In this document: in pieces, positions 28,109-37,111 of the stretch
Position numbering within the stretch: the first letter of the stretch is position 1
How the letters are laid out: every line of letters starts with the position of its first letter
From: Vibrio sp. SNU_ST1
Lineage (GTDB): Bacteria > Pseudomonadota > Gammaproteobacteria > Enterobacterales > Vibrionaceae
NCBI RefSeq assembly: GCF_030563405.1
Contig: NZ_CP130749.1
Span: forward strand, 496,001-560,000
Direction: 5' to 3'
DNA length: 64,000 bases
Program-made: the position numbers and the translations under genes
The notes under the pieces: generated by a model
What the model was told of the DNA's origin: nothing
Database searches by the model: none
What the model saw: only the letters and a program-made list of their open reading frames with translations

Positions 28109-29235
28109 TAAGAAAATATATATTAACCGTAATTATGTTGGTTTTAATCTCTGGTTGTACAACGGTTAATAATCAACTTGATACCAAAGAACAATTGCTC
28201 ATTGGATCGGGTGATTCACAAAAGCTTATAGAGTTTTATAAGGCGAATATCCAATCTGACCCGGAATATAAAGTAAAACTTGTTAATTTGTATCTAGATC
28301 TTAAAGATATCAAATCGGCTGAATTATATCGAAGCACCTATAGTGAAAGTGACCTTGATGATCCTGAATTTATTCTAACCAATGCTCGAATTTACTATCA
28401 GAAAAAAAACTTTGAGTACGCATTAGAAGAGTTAGACAAGTATAGAGATGAAGGTGGAGCTGAGTATGAGTACCAACTTTTAACGGGAAAAATACTTGCT
28501 CAGCAAAAACGATTTTCTGAAGCAATTGAGCATTTTGAGGAAAGTCGAAAGCAAGGAGCCTCAGACAGAGAAGCTGGAAACAATATAGCCGTTGTAAAAA
28601 TAATGCAGTCTGATTATTTAGGTGCGACGGACATTTTATATGACCTTTACCTGTCGAATCCAAACGACCAAAGAGTGAGCTCTAACTTGATTCTATCTTC
28701 GGTTAAATCTCAGCGACCGGATATCGCATTGGAAGTTCTGAAACATTCGAATAGTGATGAGCAGGCTCACAAGCAGCTATCTGCATTAATGAGGTCAATA
28801 TCTAAAAGCAAAGGGAAGAAGGCCGTGACACAGTCAACGATAGAAATGGAACAACAGCTTATTGGTTCTCAAGTTAATTCAGGTGGCTTTGTAGCACCGA
28901 CATCGCGAGTCAGTAAATTGGATACGACCGCAGAGTTTCAAGCTTCTAGACGCAGTGTCGATGGTTCGGTGCTTGACCCAAGAAAACTTAAACCCGGTGC
29001 AAAACCCATTTATCGAGTACAAGTTCTGGCTACGTATACGGCGATTCCTTCGGATTTCTTGAATTACTTAAAAACGAATTATGGCTCTGTTTATTCGTAT
29101 ACGCATGGACTGTGGAAGCGTTATTGCATTGGTGATTTTAATGACTTAGATGAAGCGAAAGCGTTCTTAAACAGTATCGATATTAAGGGAGCATTCGTTG
29201 TTGATTACACCAAGAAAAGGTATGTCCGACTATGA
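28105..29235 (+). CDS. tadD: TadD-like TPR lipoprotein with C-terminal SPOR-like domain
   Basis: 376 aa, GTG start overlapping tadC by 4 bp. Lipoprotein signal LVLISGC. TPR-like helical repeats (residues ~50-220) are typical of TadD. The extra C-terminal ~75 residues (YRVQVLATYTAI to WKRYCIGDFNDLDEAKAFL) look like a SPOR peptidoglycan-binding module, absent from most TadD (~250 aa). It would tether the pilotin to the cell wall. SPOR identity is by pattern only. Confidence 0.85.
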   Translation: MIRKYILTVIMLVLISGCTTVNNQLDTKEQLLIGSGDSQKLIEFYKANIQSDPEYKVKLVNLYLDLKDIKSAELYRSTYSESDLDDPEFILTNARIYYQKKNFEYALEELDKYRDEGGAEYEYQLLTGKILAQQKRFSEAIEHFEESRKQGASDREAGNNIAVVKIMQSDYLGATDILYDLYLSNPNDQRVSSNLILSSVKSQRPDIALEVLKHSNSDEQAHKQLSALMRSISKSKGKKAVTQSTIEMEQQLIGSQVNSGGFVAPTSRVSKLDTTAEFQASRRSVDGSVLDPRKLKPGAKPIYRVQVLATYTAIPSDFLNYLKTNYGSVYSYTHGLWKRYCIGDFNDLDEAKAFLNSIDIKGAFVVDYTKKRYVRL

Positions 29236-29768
29236 GATCGTTGAAACGAAAGCAAAAGGGGTCGTTGACGGTTGAAGTTGCTATGGGTATTCCGATCTTT
29301 CTGGCTATTGTCTTTGGATGGGTTGAAATCTGTATTTTGACCTTCTCAATGAGTATGACTGATCACGCATTAACGACAGCGGTGATGCGAACTAAAAAAG
29401 CGGGCGACTCGAGCAGTAGCAACTCCATTAACTACGGCCAAATGATCAAAGATGAGTTGGACAAAGCGGGCGGCTCTTTGTGGAGCAACGTAGTCAAAGA
29501 GGGGAGTGTGATCGTCCATGTTAACTATTTTCGAGATTACGAAGGCTTTCTGAAATGCACGGATACTTATGCTTCTGCAGATAAGTGTCCAGATAAGAAA
29601 GATGAACCGGAAGGTATGGCATTGGCTGTTTACGCTTTGGAATACACTTATGATCCGATTGTCTCCATATGGTTCCCAGACATGCCTATCAAGCGGGAAA
29701 TTATCACTATTCAAGAATATGAAAGATGCTCTTTCAAAATTGGTCAGGGAGCGGGTTGTGCAAGCTAA
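29232..29768 (+). CDS. tadE: TadE-type pseudopilin
   Basis: 178 aa. Short basic leader, then GSLTVEVAMGIPIFLAIVFGWVEI, a prepilin-like cleavage site and hydrophobic helix typical of TadE. The periplasmic part has four Cys, including CTDTYASADKC and CSFKIGQGAGC, possibly disulfides. Processed by TadV (family knowledge). Confidence 0.88.
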   Translation: MRSLKRKQKGSLTVEVAMGIPIFLAIVFGWVEICILTFSMSMTDHALTTAVMRTKKAGDSSSSNSINYGQMIKDELDKAGGSLWSNVVKEGSVIVHVNYFRDYEGFLKCTDTYASADKCPDKKDEPEGMALAVYALEYTYDPIVSIWFPDMPIKREIITIQEYERCSFKIGQGAGCAS

Positions 29769-30342
29769 ACAAAAAGGTGCATTTGCAGTTGAGTTGGCGA
29801 TGGTATTGGTCTTTGCGTCAGGCATTTTTGTCGTCGTAGTAAACCATATGTTGGCCATCAATAAAAAAGGACAACTCGACAGAGCTTCCTATTCATTGAC
29901 CACAATCTTTGCTGAACGAAAACAATTGTTTAATGCCAATATGGATATCTGTGCGGGCGATTGTCGGAAAACAGAACACAACGCGTTTGTGATTGCTTCT
30001 GCTTCGATGAAACGAATGATTCCAAACTTTGATAAAACCAAATTTGGGATGCGTATTGACGAGATTAGGCTTGAAGAAACTGCTTTGTCTGGAGGTAAAG
30101 TAAATTACCGAAGGGTTCAAAAGACTCTGACCAAAGGGAGCATACACGGATGTGATTTTCCAGACATGAGTGATGTAACCAAAGAAAAAGCGATAGAAAT
30201 ACTCCCGCTGACATCTCGAGGCCGCAGGTTACCTATGTATCAGGTTTCTCTCTGTTATGAAATCCCGACGAATTTGATTGGTATCGCTAACGGAGAGGTT
30301 TTTCGCCTTGTGAGTACATCTTATTCATTTGCGAGGGTTTAA
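29758..30342 (+). CDS. tadF: TadF-type pseudopilin
   Basis: About 194 aa from GTG at 29758, which has AGGGAGC at good spacing. It overlaps the tadE stop by 11 bp. An ATG at 29719 is the alternative start, and the frame opens much earlier without support. Leader AKQKG then AFAVELAMVLVFASGIFVVVV: a prepilin-like helix. Four Cys occur in the soluble part (DICAGDC, HGCDF, SLCYE). Confidence 0.85.
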   Translation: MQAKQKGAFAVELAMVLVFASGIFVVVVNHMLAINKKGQLDRASYSLTTIFAERKQLFNANMDICAGDCRKTEHNAFVIASASMKRMIPNFDKTKFGMRIDEIRLEETALSGGKVNYRRVQKTLTKGSIHGCDFPDMSDVTKEKAIEILPLTSRGRRLPMYQVSLCYEIPTNLIGIANGEVFRLVSTSYSFARV

Positions 30343-30343
30343 G

Positions 30344-31660
30344 GTGAAATCGATAAAGAAAAACCGAGGTGTCGCAGGTATTTTATTCGTTGGTCTTTTG
30401 CCTATGATGGTTATTTTTATGGCATTTTCGATGCAAATGTCTCAACAGATGCTGGCGCATACAAGGTTATTGGAAGCCGCAGAGGTTGCCAGTTTAGCAC
30501 TTATTGCGAGTCCTAAAGAGGACGAAGAAAAGAACGTAAAGTATGCACGCTATTTAGTTGATAGATACGTTGTTGATAATACGGATGACGTTGATGTCGC
30601 GGTGTTTACAAGCCGTTGTGAGTACAAAGACGGCTGCGTTCAAGCAAGTGGTGAACTTGCTCCGTTTAGTGACTTTGTGGTGAGTGCGACTGCCAAGTAT
30701 ACGTCTTGGATCGCGTACGAAGAGATGAACTTAAAGCCAGAGTTTTCGGTAAGTGGGCGAGCAGTTACGCGTAAGTATCTCCCTCAGCCTGTTGATGTCT
30801 ACTTTATCGGTGACTTTAGTGGCTCTATGACTTACTCGTGGAAGAACGGAAAAATGAAACTCGATGTTGTAAAGGAAACCATTAAACGAGTCGTCGACGA
30901 CATTGAAGAGTTTAATACGGAAGAAAAGAGCCGAGTTGCTTTGCTCGGGTACAACCCGCTCCATGTAAAACAATCTGATGAGATAGTAAGACTTAATGCT
31001 TATGGTTATCGTGCTTCATGGCGAAAGAAATATGCTTATGATTACGCTCGGAACTCTCCTGCGACAACGGTTAGACAAATGTTTGATAAACCAACTTTGT
31101 ATAATGAGATCATTGAACCATCGTATGGAATGAGTAGATATCAAGTAGAGAGACTTTATAAGCGAAATAATGATTTTGATGATGACTACAAGTTTTATGA
31201 TATTCCACTGACTGAAGACTATGACAACTTTCGAGCTCAGTTGATGAGCGCTCAGTTGAAAGCTAGTGGAGGCACCTCTTCTTGGAACGGGATCATTGCC
31301 GCTGCGCAAGAAGCCAATAAGGCGACCAACCTTAACCCTGAACAAGTGTTTATTGTGTTATCCGATGGTAGCGACAATGACGAAACTTATTTACAGAAAT
31401 TAGTGGATCAGGGGCTATGTAAAAAGCTGCGCTCAACCATTTCATCGAAACGAAATCGTTTCCAAAGTAATGCACCAACTGAAGCTGAGAAAACCAAAGT
31501 CACGATGGGTGTCATTGGTATTAATTATAAAGTGGCAGAAACCGATGGCTTTGGAGATTGCTTTGGTAAGAAAAATATCTATCACGCCAAAGATGGTGAA
31601 GATGTGTACAAGTACATTTTGAATTTGATTAATGAAGAAACCGGAAAACTAAAGGATTAA
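30344..31660 (+). CDS. tadG: TadG-like protein with von Willebrand A domain
   Basis: About 438 aa, GTG start after GAGGG. N-terminal Tad helix (GVAGILFVGLLPMMVIFMAF) followed by a vWA domain with an intact MIDAS set: DFSGSM (residue ~157), SGGTSSWNG and LSDGSDND. Such TadG proteins may act as adhesive or tip components. The segment at residues ~215-285, rich in Tyr, Asp and Arg, is inserted within the vWA fold. Confidence 0.9.
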   Translation: MKSIKKNRGVAGILFVGLLPMMVIFMAFSMQMSQQMLAHTRLLEAAEVASLALIASPKEDEEKNVKYARYLVDRYVVDNTDDVDVAVFTSRCEYKDGCVQASGELAPFSDFVVSATAKYTSWIAYEEMNLKPEFSVSGRAVTRKYLPQPVDVYFIGDFSGSMTYSWKNGKMKLDVVKETIKRVVDDIEEFNTEEKSRVALLGYNPLHVKQSDEIVRLNAYGYRASWRKKYAYDYARNSPATTVRQMFDKPTLYNEIIEPSYGMSRYQVERLYKRNNDFDDDYKFYDIPLTEDYDNFRAQLMSAQLKASGGTSSWNGIIAAAQEANKATNLNPEQVFIVLSDGSDNDETYLQKLVDQGLCKKLRSTISSKRNRFQSNAPTEAEKTKVTMGVIGINYKVAETDGFGDCFGKKNIYHAKDGEDVYKYILNLINEETGKLKD

Positions 31661-31661
31661 C

Positions 31662-32228
31662 ATGAGATACCTAGTGATTTTATCTACGATGCTAATGTCT
31701 CCATTGGGCTATGCAAACTGCTTGGGTGATGTTGGCGAATACGTCACTTCGAAAATGTTGGTGTCTTCTCATACTGTTACGACACAAGTGACTGGGAAGC
31801 TGGTAGAGCTAAATGAGAAACCTCAAAATGAGGTGATCAATAGAGAGAGTGAAGTGATTCAAATCGGAGCTCAAGATGATGTGTGTTTCTATGATAAAGC
31901 GACGCAATCCCTGGTGCTTAATTACCCAACTAATGTGTACCAATTGGATGAAAGCCATAAGCAAGTATTAGGTCAGTACCTTAGCTTAGTGAGTGATAAG
32001 TCCAAGATTTATATAGAGGGTCACGCAGATAGTGTAGGCAGTAAAGGCTACAACAAAGCCCTGTCATCTCGCCGTGCTGGGCAAGTGGCGAGCTACTTGA
32101 AAAAAGATCTTCATCAAGGAAGTCGCATTGTTGAATATGCATATGGTGAAAGCGCGCCAATTTGTAAGGTTGAAGACAACAAGGAAACAGGTTGTAACCG
32201 ACGAGTTGTGATCACTGTTAAGTCGTAA
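31662..32228 (+). CDS. OmpA-family protein closing the Tad operon
   Basis: 188 aa with a signal peptide (MRYLVILSTMLMSPLGYA). The C-terminal OmpA domain contains GHADSVGSKGYNKALSSRRAGQV, the peptidoglycan-binding signature. The ATG follows the tadG stop by one base. It probably anchors the pilus machine to the cell wall. Two Cys (CKVEDNKETGC) near the C terminus may pair. Confidence 0.9.
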   Translation: MRYLVILSTMLMSPLGYANCLGDVGEYVTSKMLVSSHTVTTQVTGKLVELNEKPQNEVINRESEVIQIGAQDDVCFYDKATQSLVLNYPTNVYQLDESHKQVLGQYLSLVSDKSKIYIEGHADSVGSKGYNKALSSRRAGQVASYLKKDLHQGSRIVEYAYGESAPICKVEDNKETGCNRRVVITVKS

Positions 32229-32291
32229 TGGGCTTGGTGTTCGTTGTCTGTATTTTTATTTTTTGGGCCGCGATGTTAAGCGGTGTATAAA

Positions 32292-32321
32292 GAAAGGGAG
32301 CCCGTTTGGGCTCCCTTTTTT
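32292..32321 (+). terminator. Strong intrinsic terminator of the Tad operon
   Basis: AAAGGGAGCCC and GGGCTCCCTTT form an 11-bp GC-rich stem around GTTT, ending in a T-run. It defines the 3' end of the operon. Confidence 0.9.
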
Positions 32322-32364
32322 GATTCATCGCGTTATTTGATAACTAGAGAAGATAACCAACCAC

Positions 32365-34668
32365 CTACACCGTTGGTTCAGGTAGTTCTTCTTTCTCAAC
32401 CTGAGTCGGCGTTAGATACTCACACAGCTCATCGTAAGGAATAGGGCGAGAGAAGTAATAGCCTTGCATCAAATCACATCCACAGGCCTTTAGAATTGCG
32501 AAGTGCTCGTTTGATTCTACACCTTCTGCTAATACTACCATGCCGAAGTTTTTGCCGATTGCGATAATGTTTTGCACCATGGTGAGTGACTGCTGGTCTA
32601 CAGCAATGTTTTCAATGAAACTCTTATCGATCTTAAGTTCGTCGATAGGGAGTGCTTTTAACATGCTCAATGATGAGTAGCCCGTACCGAAGTCATCTAG
32701 AGAGATCTTAATATCGTTTTCTTTGAGGGCTTCAAACAGTGGTTTCACTATAGTCACATCTTCAATGAACAAGCTTTCAGTAATCTCGAGCGTTAAACAG
32801 CTTGGAGAGAACTGATATTTCTCAAGCGTAGCGAATAGGTGTTCTGAGAACGACTTATGTGAAAACTGACGTACGGATATATTGATCGAAAGACCGATCT
32901 TTTGTTCTGTCGTTCGGTGTAAATGAGCGATCTGCATAACACTAGATTCAATAATAAAGGTGCCGATTTTTTGCATTAAACCTGTGCTTTCAGCAATAGG
33001 AATAAATACATCTGGAGGGACAAAACCCAGTTCCTCGTCTATCCAACGCACAAGTGCTTCTACACCGTGAGTACTTTCATCGGCACGAACTAATGGTTGA
33101 AAAACCATAAATAAAGCTTGTTTATCGATAGCGATACGAAGCCTTTGTTCTACTCTCATTTTGTAGAGGTGGGCGTCTTGCATCTCGGTAGTGAAAATAC
33201 TGTATGAGTTTTGCTGCTGTTTCGCTTTGTACATCGAAATATCGGCAGAGCGTAACAGGCTATCTAAATCTCTTCCGTGTTCTGGGAAGCGGGCAATACC
33301 TATACTACAACCCAACAAAAATTGAGAATTTTCCACGTCATAGGGTTGAGAGAGTACTTCAATAATTCGTTCTGATAGTCGCTTAATTTCAGATTCACTA
33401 CTCAGCGGTGTTAAAAACAAGAACTCATCACTGGATTCTCGTACCAATAGGCTGACTCTGGAGCGAAACCGCATCAAACGTAATGCTATTTGTTTGAGCA
33501 CCTTGTCTCCGAAGTCATGCCCATGGGTATCATTAACACATTTGAAGTTATCGATGTCGATAAACAGCAGTGAGAATGGCTCTGACTCATTTTCAATCCA
33601 CTTACCAATGTTTTTTCGCATATAGGAGCGGTTGGGGAGAGAGGTTAATGGATCGTGATTGGCTTGGTAAATCAATTGGCTGCGAGTTCGTTGCTCGTTC
33701 TTGGCAATCGATTTTACTAAAAAGTAGAAACCAAGCTGAAGAACAGCAAAAACAAAGAAAAGAGCACCGAACTCTTTTGCGAATATACCATCAACGTGTG
33801 CTAGGTCTGTACGGCCGACAACCCAAAGCTTGTAGTCTGGAATGTAATTAGCGCTAACAATCGAGGGGGATATGCCATCATCGATACAGAAAGAGTACGT
33901 GTCTTTGCCCGCTTTTACTTCTTTGACGCTGACACTCACTTGTTCTGAAAAGCTTTTGGTAATACGAGCCATCAGATCGCCATCAACCGGTTTTAAATAT
34001 GAGTCTAGCGATTCGATATCGCTAGAAAAAAACTGACGATAGTTGTCCGCTCTGAGTAGGGTCAACGTGTTGTAACTGCCTACGTGCGCATTGTTTTCGA
34101 ACAAGATTGTGCTGTCTAATAGTAAGCCTGCTGTCATGACCGCATCGACGTTTTTGCCATCGACAGAAATGGATTTTCTCAACGGGATCACTAGGCTGTT
34201 AAGAAATTTTTGAAAGTAAGTGCGCCCCAAAACCATTTTATCGCTAGACATAGCTTCTAGGAACGAGTCTCTAGTGTATGGGTATTCTAGTAAGTTAAGT
34301 TGATCAGCCAGTTGTAGATTTGAACTGACTGCGAGGTAGTCTCCCTGAGGGTTTAATAACCCAAAGGCAGCAATTGCAGGGTGAGTGTCAAGCAGCTTAT
34401 CTAATATTGGTCTAATTTGAATAGAAGCCGTACGGGTAAAATCAGACTGTTTGGCCAACTGGTGCCCAACCACTTCAAGTAATGCCTCTTGGCTAGTCAA
34501 AAGAGATCTTACTGAGCTAGAGAAAATATCGACTTGAATATGTTGTTGTTCAGTAAAGTCATCTCTGTTGGATTGCCACTTCGTTATACCAAACACACTG
34601 AAAAGTATCAGGGTAAGCAGTACGATCAGAGCGTACAGCGACCAGATATTTTTCTTAAATAGAGCCAT
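32365..34668 (-). CDS. Membrane cyclic-di-GMP phosphodiesterase (degenerate GGDEF plus EAL)
   Basis: About 767 aa from MALFKKNIWSLYALIVLL; a 32-codon upstream extension lacks support. Two membrane helices flank a periplasmic dCACHE-like sensor (residues ~35-300). The GGDEF site reads ESSDEF (~408), so cyclase activity is unlikely. The EAL domain is intact: EALVRW, NISVRQF, LEITES, DDFGTGYSSL, KIDKSFI, AEGVES and MQGYYFSRP. Predicted c-di-GMP hydrolase. It is convergent with the Tad operon, though no direct link is shown. Confidence 0.92.
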   Translation of the reverse strand: MALFKKNIWSLYALIVLLTLILFSVFGITKWQSNRDDFTEQQHIQVDIFSSSVRSLLTSQEALLEVVGHQLAKQSDFTRTASIQIRPILDKLLDTHPAIAAFGLLNPQGDYLAVSSNLQLADQLNLLEYPYTRDSFLEAMSSDKMVLGRTYFQKFLNSLVIPLRKSISVDGKNVDAVMTAGLLLDSTILFENNAHVGSYNTLTLLRADNYRQFFSSDIESLDSYLKPVDGDLMARITKSFSEQVSVSVKEVKAGKDTYSFCIDDGISPSIVSANYIPDYKLWVVGRTDLAHVDGIFAKEFGALFFVFAVLQLGFYFLVKSIAKNEQRTRSQLIYQANHDPLTSLPNRSYMRKNIGKWIENESEPFSLLFIDIDNFKCVNDTHGHDFGDKVLKQIALRLMRFRSRVSLLVRESSDEFLFLTPLSSESEIKRLSERIIEVLSQPYDVENSQFLLGCSIGIARFPEHGRDLDSLLRSADISMYKAKQQQNSYSIFTTEMQDAHLYKMRVEQRLRIAIDKQALFMVFQPLVRADESTHGVEALVRWIDEELGFVPPDVFIPIAESTGLMQKIGTFIIESSVMQIAHLHRTTEQKIGLSINISVRQFSHKSFSEHLFATLEKYQFSPSCLTLEITESLFIEDVTIVKPLFEALKENDIKISLDDFGTGYSSLSMLKALPIDELKIDKSFIENIAVDQQSLTMVQNIIAIGKNFGMVVLAEGVESNEHFAILKACGCDLMQGYYFSRPIPYDELCEYLTPTQVEKEELPEPTV

Positions 34669-35051
34669 GATATGCCTTTTGTTGGTGACTACTTTTAACT
34701 GACTGCAAGTGACAAACCTTTGTTTCGCTAGTGTGATTAATGCAACGAGGCATAGAAACATCAAAGATGAAGATATCTATGATTAAATAGTGTAACGGCT
34801 ACGAACAGAGATTCTTGAATGAAATATTAACACTCATAAACGTGCTTACAATTAACCCATGATTAATCACAGTTTTACTAGAAATCATTTGGCTTTGCAC
34901 AGTAGAAGCGTTAACTAAATCACTATGTCTTCGAGCAAACACGTTCGTCAAGCAACAAGAGGTTTTCTTGTCGAGGGTTTAACTGATCATCTTTAGTAAG
35001 TACTCTATGAATGCACAGTATATTCTAACAGTATCAGTAAGCTAAGTTGAA
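34669..35051. other. Intergenic region between sulfurtransferase and phosphodiesterase
   Basis: 383 bp without a convincing frame. It carries the promoter of the phosphodiesterase gene and a weak stem near 34954-34973 (AACAAGA/TCTTGT) that may terminate the upstream gene. Confidence 0.4.
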
Positions 35052-35900
35052 TCACTTTTTAGTTATGGCAATAGGTAGCCTCTCGTTAGCGCCCCATTCA
35101 GTCCATGAGCCATCGTAAACGCCCATATCACTTGAATAACCAGCCAGTTTAGCGGCTAATAAAATGATGCAAGCCGTCACACCAGAGCCACAGCTAAAGA
35201 ACATAGGCTTAGAAGAGGTTAGATCTAAGGTTGAAAATATCTCAATTAACTCTTCTTGAGGTTTCATTTTACCTGCATTTAAGACTTGTGCGAACGGCAA
35301 GCAAACTGAGTTTGGGATGTGGCCACTACGTAAGCCTTCACGTGGTTCTGGAACTTCTGAATCGAAGCGAGCTTGAGAACGCGCATCTACAATGTTCGCG
35401 CTCTTGTTATCGGAATAGCTTTCAATTTGCTGAGCATTAACAAAATAGTTGCCTTGAATATTTCTATTAAAATTCCCGGTTTGAACTTCTGTTTTATAGT
35501 CAGTGTCTGTTACGTAGCCGGCTTCTATCCATGCAGGTAAACCACCATCTAAGATATAAACGTTGTTGTGTCCCATTGCCATAAACATCCACCACGCACG
35601 TGGGGAGGCAAAGGTTCCTGAGTTATCGTAAACCACGATTGTGCTGTCTTGATTGATCCCGATTTCGCGAGCGCGAGTGTTGAAGTGTTTTTCGGTCGGG
35701 AACATGTGAGGAAGCAAAGTGTGCTTGTTACAAAAGTCCTTATCGTAGTCAAACCGAACGGCTCTAGGAATCATTTGTCCTTTGATCTTTTCCGACTCAC
35801 TTGGAATCTGAAACTCGATACTGGCGTCGAGGATGATGATGTCGTTTTCTTCTAGTAGACGCTGTTGAAGCTGTTCTGGTGAGATGAGTGGCTGGTTCAT
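35052..35900 (-). CDS. sseA: Sulfurtransferase, 3-mercaptopyruvate type (two rhodanese domains)
   Basis: About 282 aa from MNQPLISPEQL; an ATG five codons earlier (35915) is equally possible. Two rhodanese modules; the C-terminal active-site loop is CGSGVTA, typical of 3-mercaptopyruvate sulfurtransferase rather than thiosulfate rhodanese. N-terminal inactive module with DGGLPAW at its end. It transfers sulfur from mercaptopyruvate to thiol acceptors in the cytoplasm. The start region carries a short direct repeat that duplicated an ATAACAAGAATG block and so created two candidate starts. Confidence 0.9.
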   Translation of the reverse strand: MNQPLISPEQLQQRLLEENDIIILDASIEFQIPSESEKIKGQMIPRAVRFDYDKDFCNKHTLLPHMFPTEKHFNTRAREIGINQDSTIVVYDNSGTFASPRAWWMFMAMGHNNVYILDGGLPAWIEAGYVTDTDYKTEVQTGNFNRNIQGNYFVNAQQIESYSDNKSANIVDARSQARFDSEVPEPREGLRSGHIPNSVCLPFAQVLNAGKMKPQEELIEIFSTLDLTSSKPMFFSCGSGVTACIILLAAKLAGYSSDMGVYDGSWTEWGANERLPIAITKK

Positions 35901-35953
35901 TCTTGTTATATCCATTCTTGTTGTTATATCGAATATTGTTGTTATATCGACGG

Positions 35954-36292
35954 CTACTGCGCAGTTCGACAGTGGATGAACTGATAGCTGTTTTGTTCAG
36001 TTATTTGATTAGTTAATGTATCAAGCACAACAATAGAATCAATAGGGCAGTCTGTTGTTGGTGGAATCGATACACGAAATGTTTCTGTTTTGTTTTTTTC
36101 GCTTAACTCATTGTCTGACATTTCGACTGTTAAGTAACGTCTGTGTCCGTCAAGGGATTGAGTCAGAGTATTGGAGATGACTGTGGCTTCAATGCGTTCT
36201 CCGGTAGAAGATGTCATCGGGAAATAGGTGAGAGCCAACAGTACACCGACACCACACATTAAGATAAATAGACCTATTTTTAACTGTTTCAT
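35954..36292 (-). CDS. Hypothetical protein with N-terminal membrane anchor (112 aa)
   Basis: Not recognised. 112 aa, with one hydrophobic helix (IGLFILMCGVGVLLALTYF) followed by a soluble, probably periplasmic, beta-rich part and two Cys (DCPID, HCRTA). It lies on the same strand as the sulfurtransferase, 53 bp upstream. Single-pass anchor or uncleaved signal. Function unknown. Confidence 0.65.
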   Translation of the reverse strand: MKQLKIGLFILMCGVGVLLALTYFPMTSSTGERIEATVISNTLTQSLDGHRRYLTVEMSDNELSEKNKTETFRVSIPPTTDCPIDSIVVLDTLTNQITEQNSYQFIHCRTAQ

Positions 36293-36395
36293 GAGAGTAA
36301 GTCTTTGAAGGTTATCTTGAAAAGATAAGTCAGATTGACGGTAAAGTGAATGTCATCAATCAGAAAATTTGAGTGGCTATCCATTCTTATACGTT

Positions 36396-36426
36396 CAAAA
36401 AGTGAGCATTGCTGCTCACTTTTTAT
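36396..36426 (-). terminator. Intrinsic terminator after the Gly-rich lipoprotein
   Basis: AAAAGTGAGCA and TGCTCACTTTT form a long perfect stem with a 4-nt loop and flanking A/T runs. It ends the LruC-lipoprotein transcript and argues against a 64-aa frame that crosses it. Confidence 0.8.
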
Positions 36427-36476
36427 TGATACAGAATCAGCTTTGCATCTGTTGACTACCAAACTGTCTCCGTCGA

Positions 36477-37001
36477 TTACCAAACGATCTGGGAATCACT
36501 GCTTGATACCACTTGTTGTAATGGCGGTTGACCATCATAAAACCAAATCTCGACCAACAGTGAGTCGTGGTTGACTGGAGCCGTAAAGTTAGACGCGAAG
36601 ACTCCGTTGTTTAATGAGCCTGCAATCACTTTACTCGAGTAGTCTGGTTTTAAGGTAGAGTCATCTCGTGTGCTAAAACGGCTATAAACGGTAACAAAAG
36701 ACCGCGCAGTTGAGATACTGCTGATGTCGATATCGAGATCAAATTGCTCGACAGAGCTGTAATCAAACCCGTCGGGCACAACTAGGTCGTTCATTGTATA
36801 GATTGGCTCTGCTTCCACACTTGTGACTGGCGAGGGCGATGTTGTTACAGGAGGAGTTACTACCGGAGTTGTGGATACGACAGGTGCTGACGGCGTTGGT
36901 GATGGTGTCGATGCACTGCCGCCTTCACCTCCACCGCCGCCCCCACATCCCATTAATGCAAGTGGAGCAGCAGCTAAAATAATGGCTAACGATTTCTTCA
37001 T
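36477..37001 (-). CDS. Lipoprotein with poly-Gly and Pro/Thr-rich linker
   Basis: About 174 aa from MKKSLAIILAAAPLALMGC, a clear lipoprotein signal. GGAAC precedes the ATG, and a 33-codon extension is not used. The mature part begins with Cys-Gly6, then a Pro/Ser/Thr linker and a ~110-aa beta-type domain. It starts about 110 bp after the LruC protein stop, so the two are probably cotranscribed. No family recognised; an outer-membrane accessory of the LruC protein is a guess. Confidence 0.75.
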   Translation of the reverse strand: MKKSLAIILAAAPLALMGCGGGGGGEGGSASTPSPTPSAPVVSTTPVVTPPVTTSPSPVTSVEAEPIYTMNDLVVPDGFDYSSVEQFDLDIDISSISTARSFVTVYSRFSTRDDSTLKPDYSSKVIAGSLNNGVFASNFTAPVNHDSLLVEIWFYDGQPPLQQVVSSSDSQIVW

Positions 37002-37111
37002 GTTCCAAGTGCTTTGTACAGGCATACTTTCTTCCTTAGAGAGATTGCGACTTGAGTCAACGCAACAATTGTCTCGATATTGTTTAGTGTGAATAGTCAT
37101 AACATCTCTCC

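Noticed and set aside
35905..35950. Three TTGTTATATC blocks around the sulfurtransferase start
   Set aside because: Simple short duplication; noted only because it makes the start codon ambiguous.
36289..36483. 64-aa minus-strand frame after the Gly-rich lipoprotein
   Set aside because: It runs straight through a perfect terminator hairpin (36396-36426), starts at TTG and has no ribosome site.
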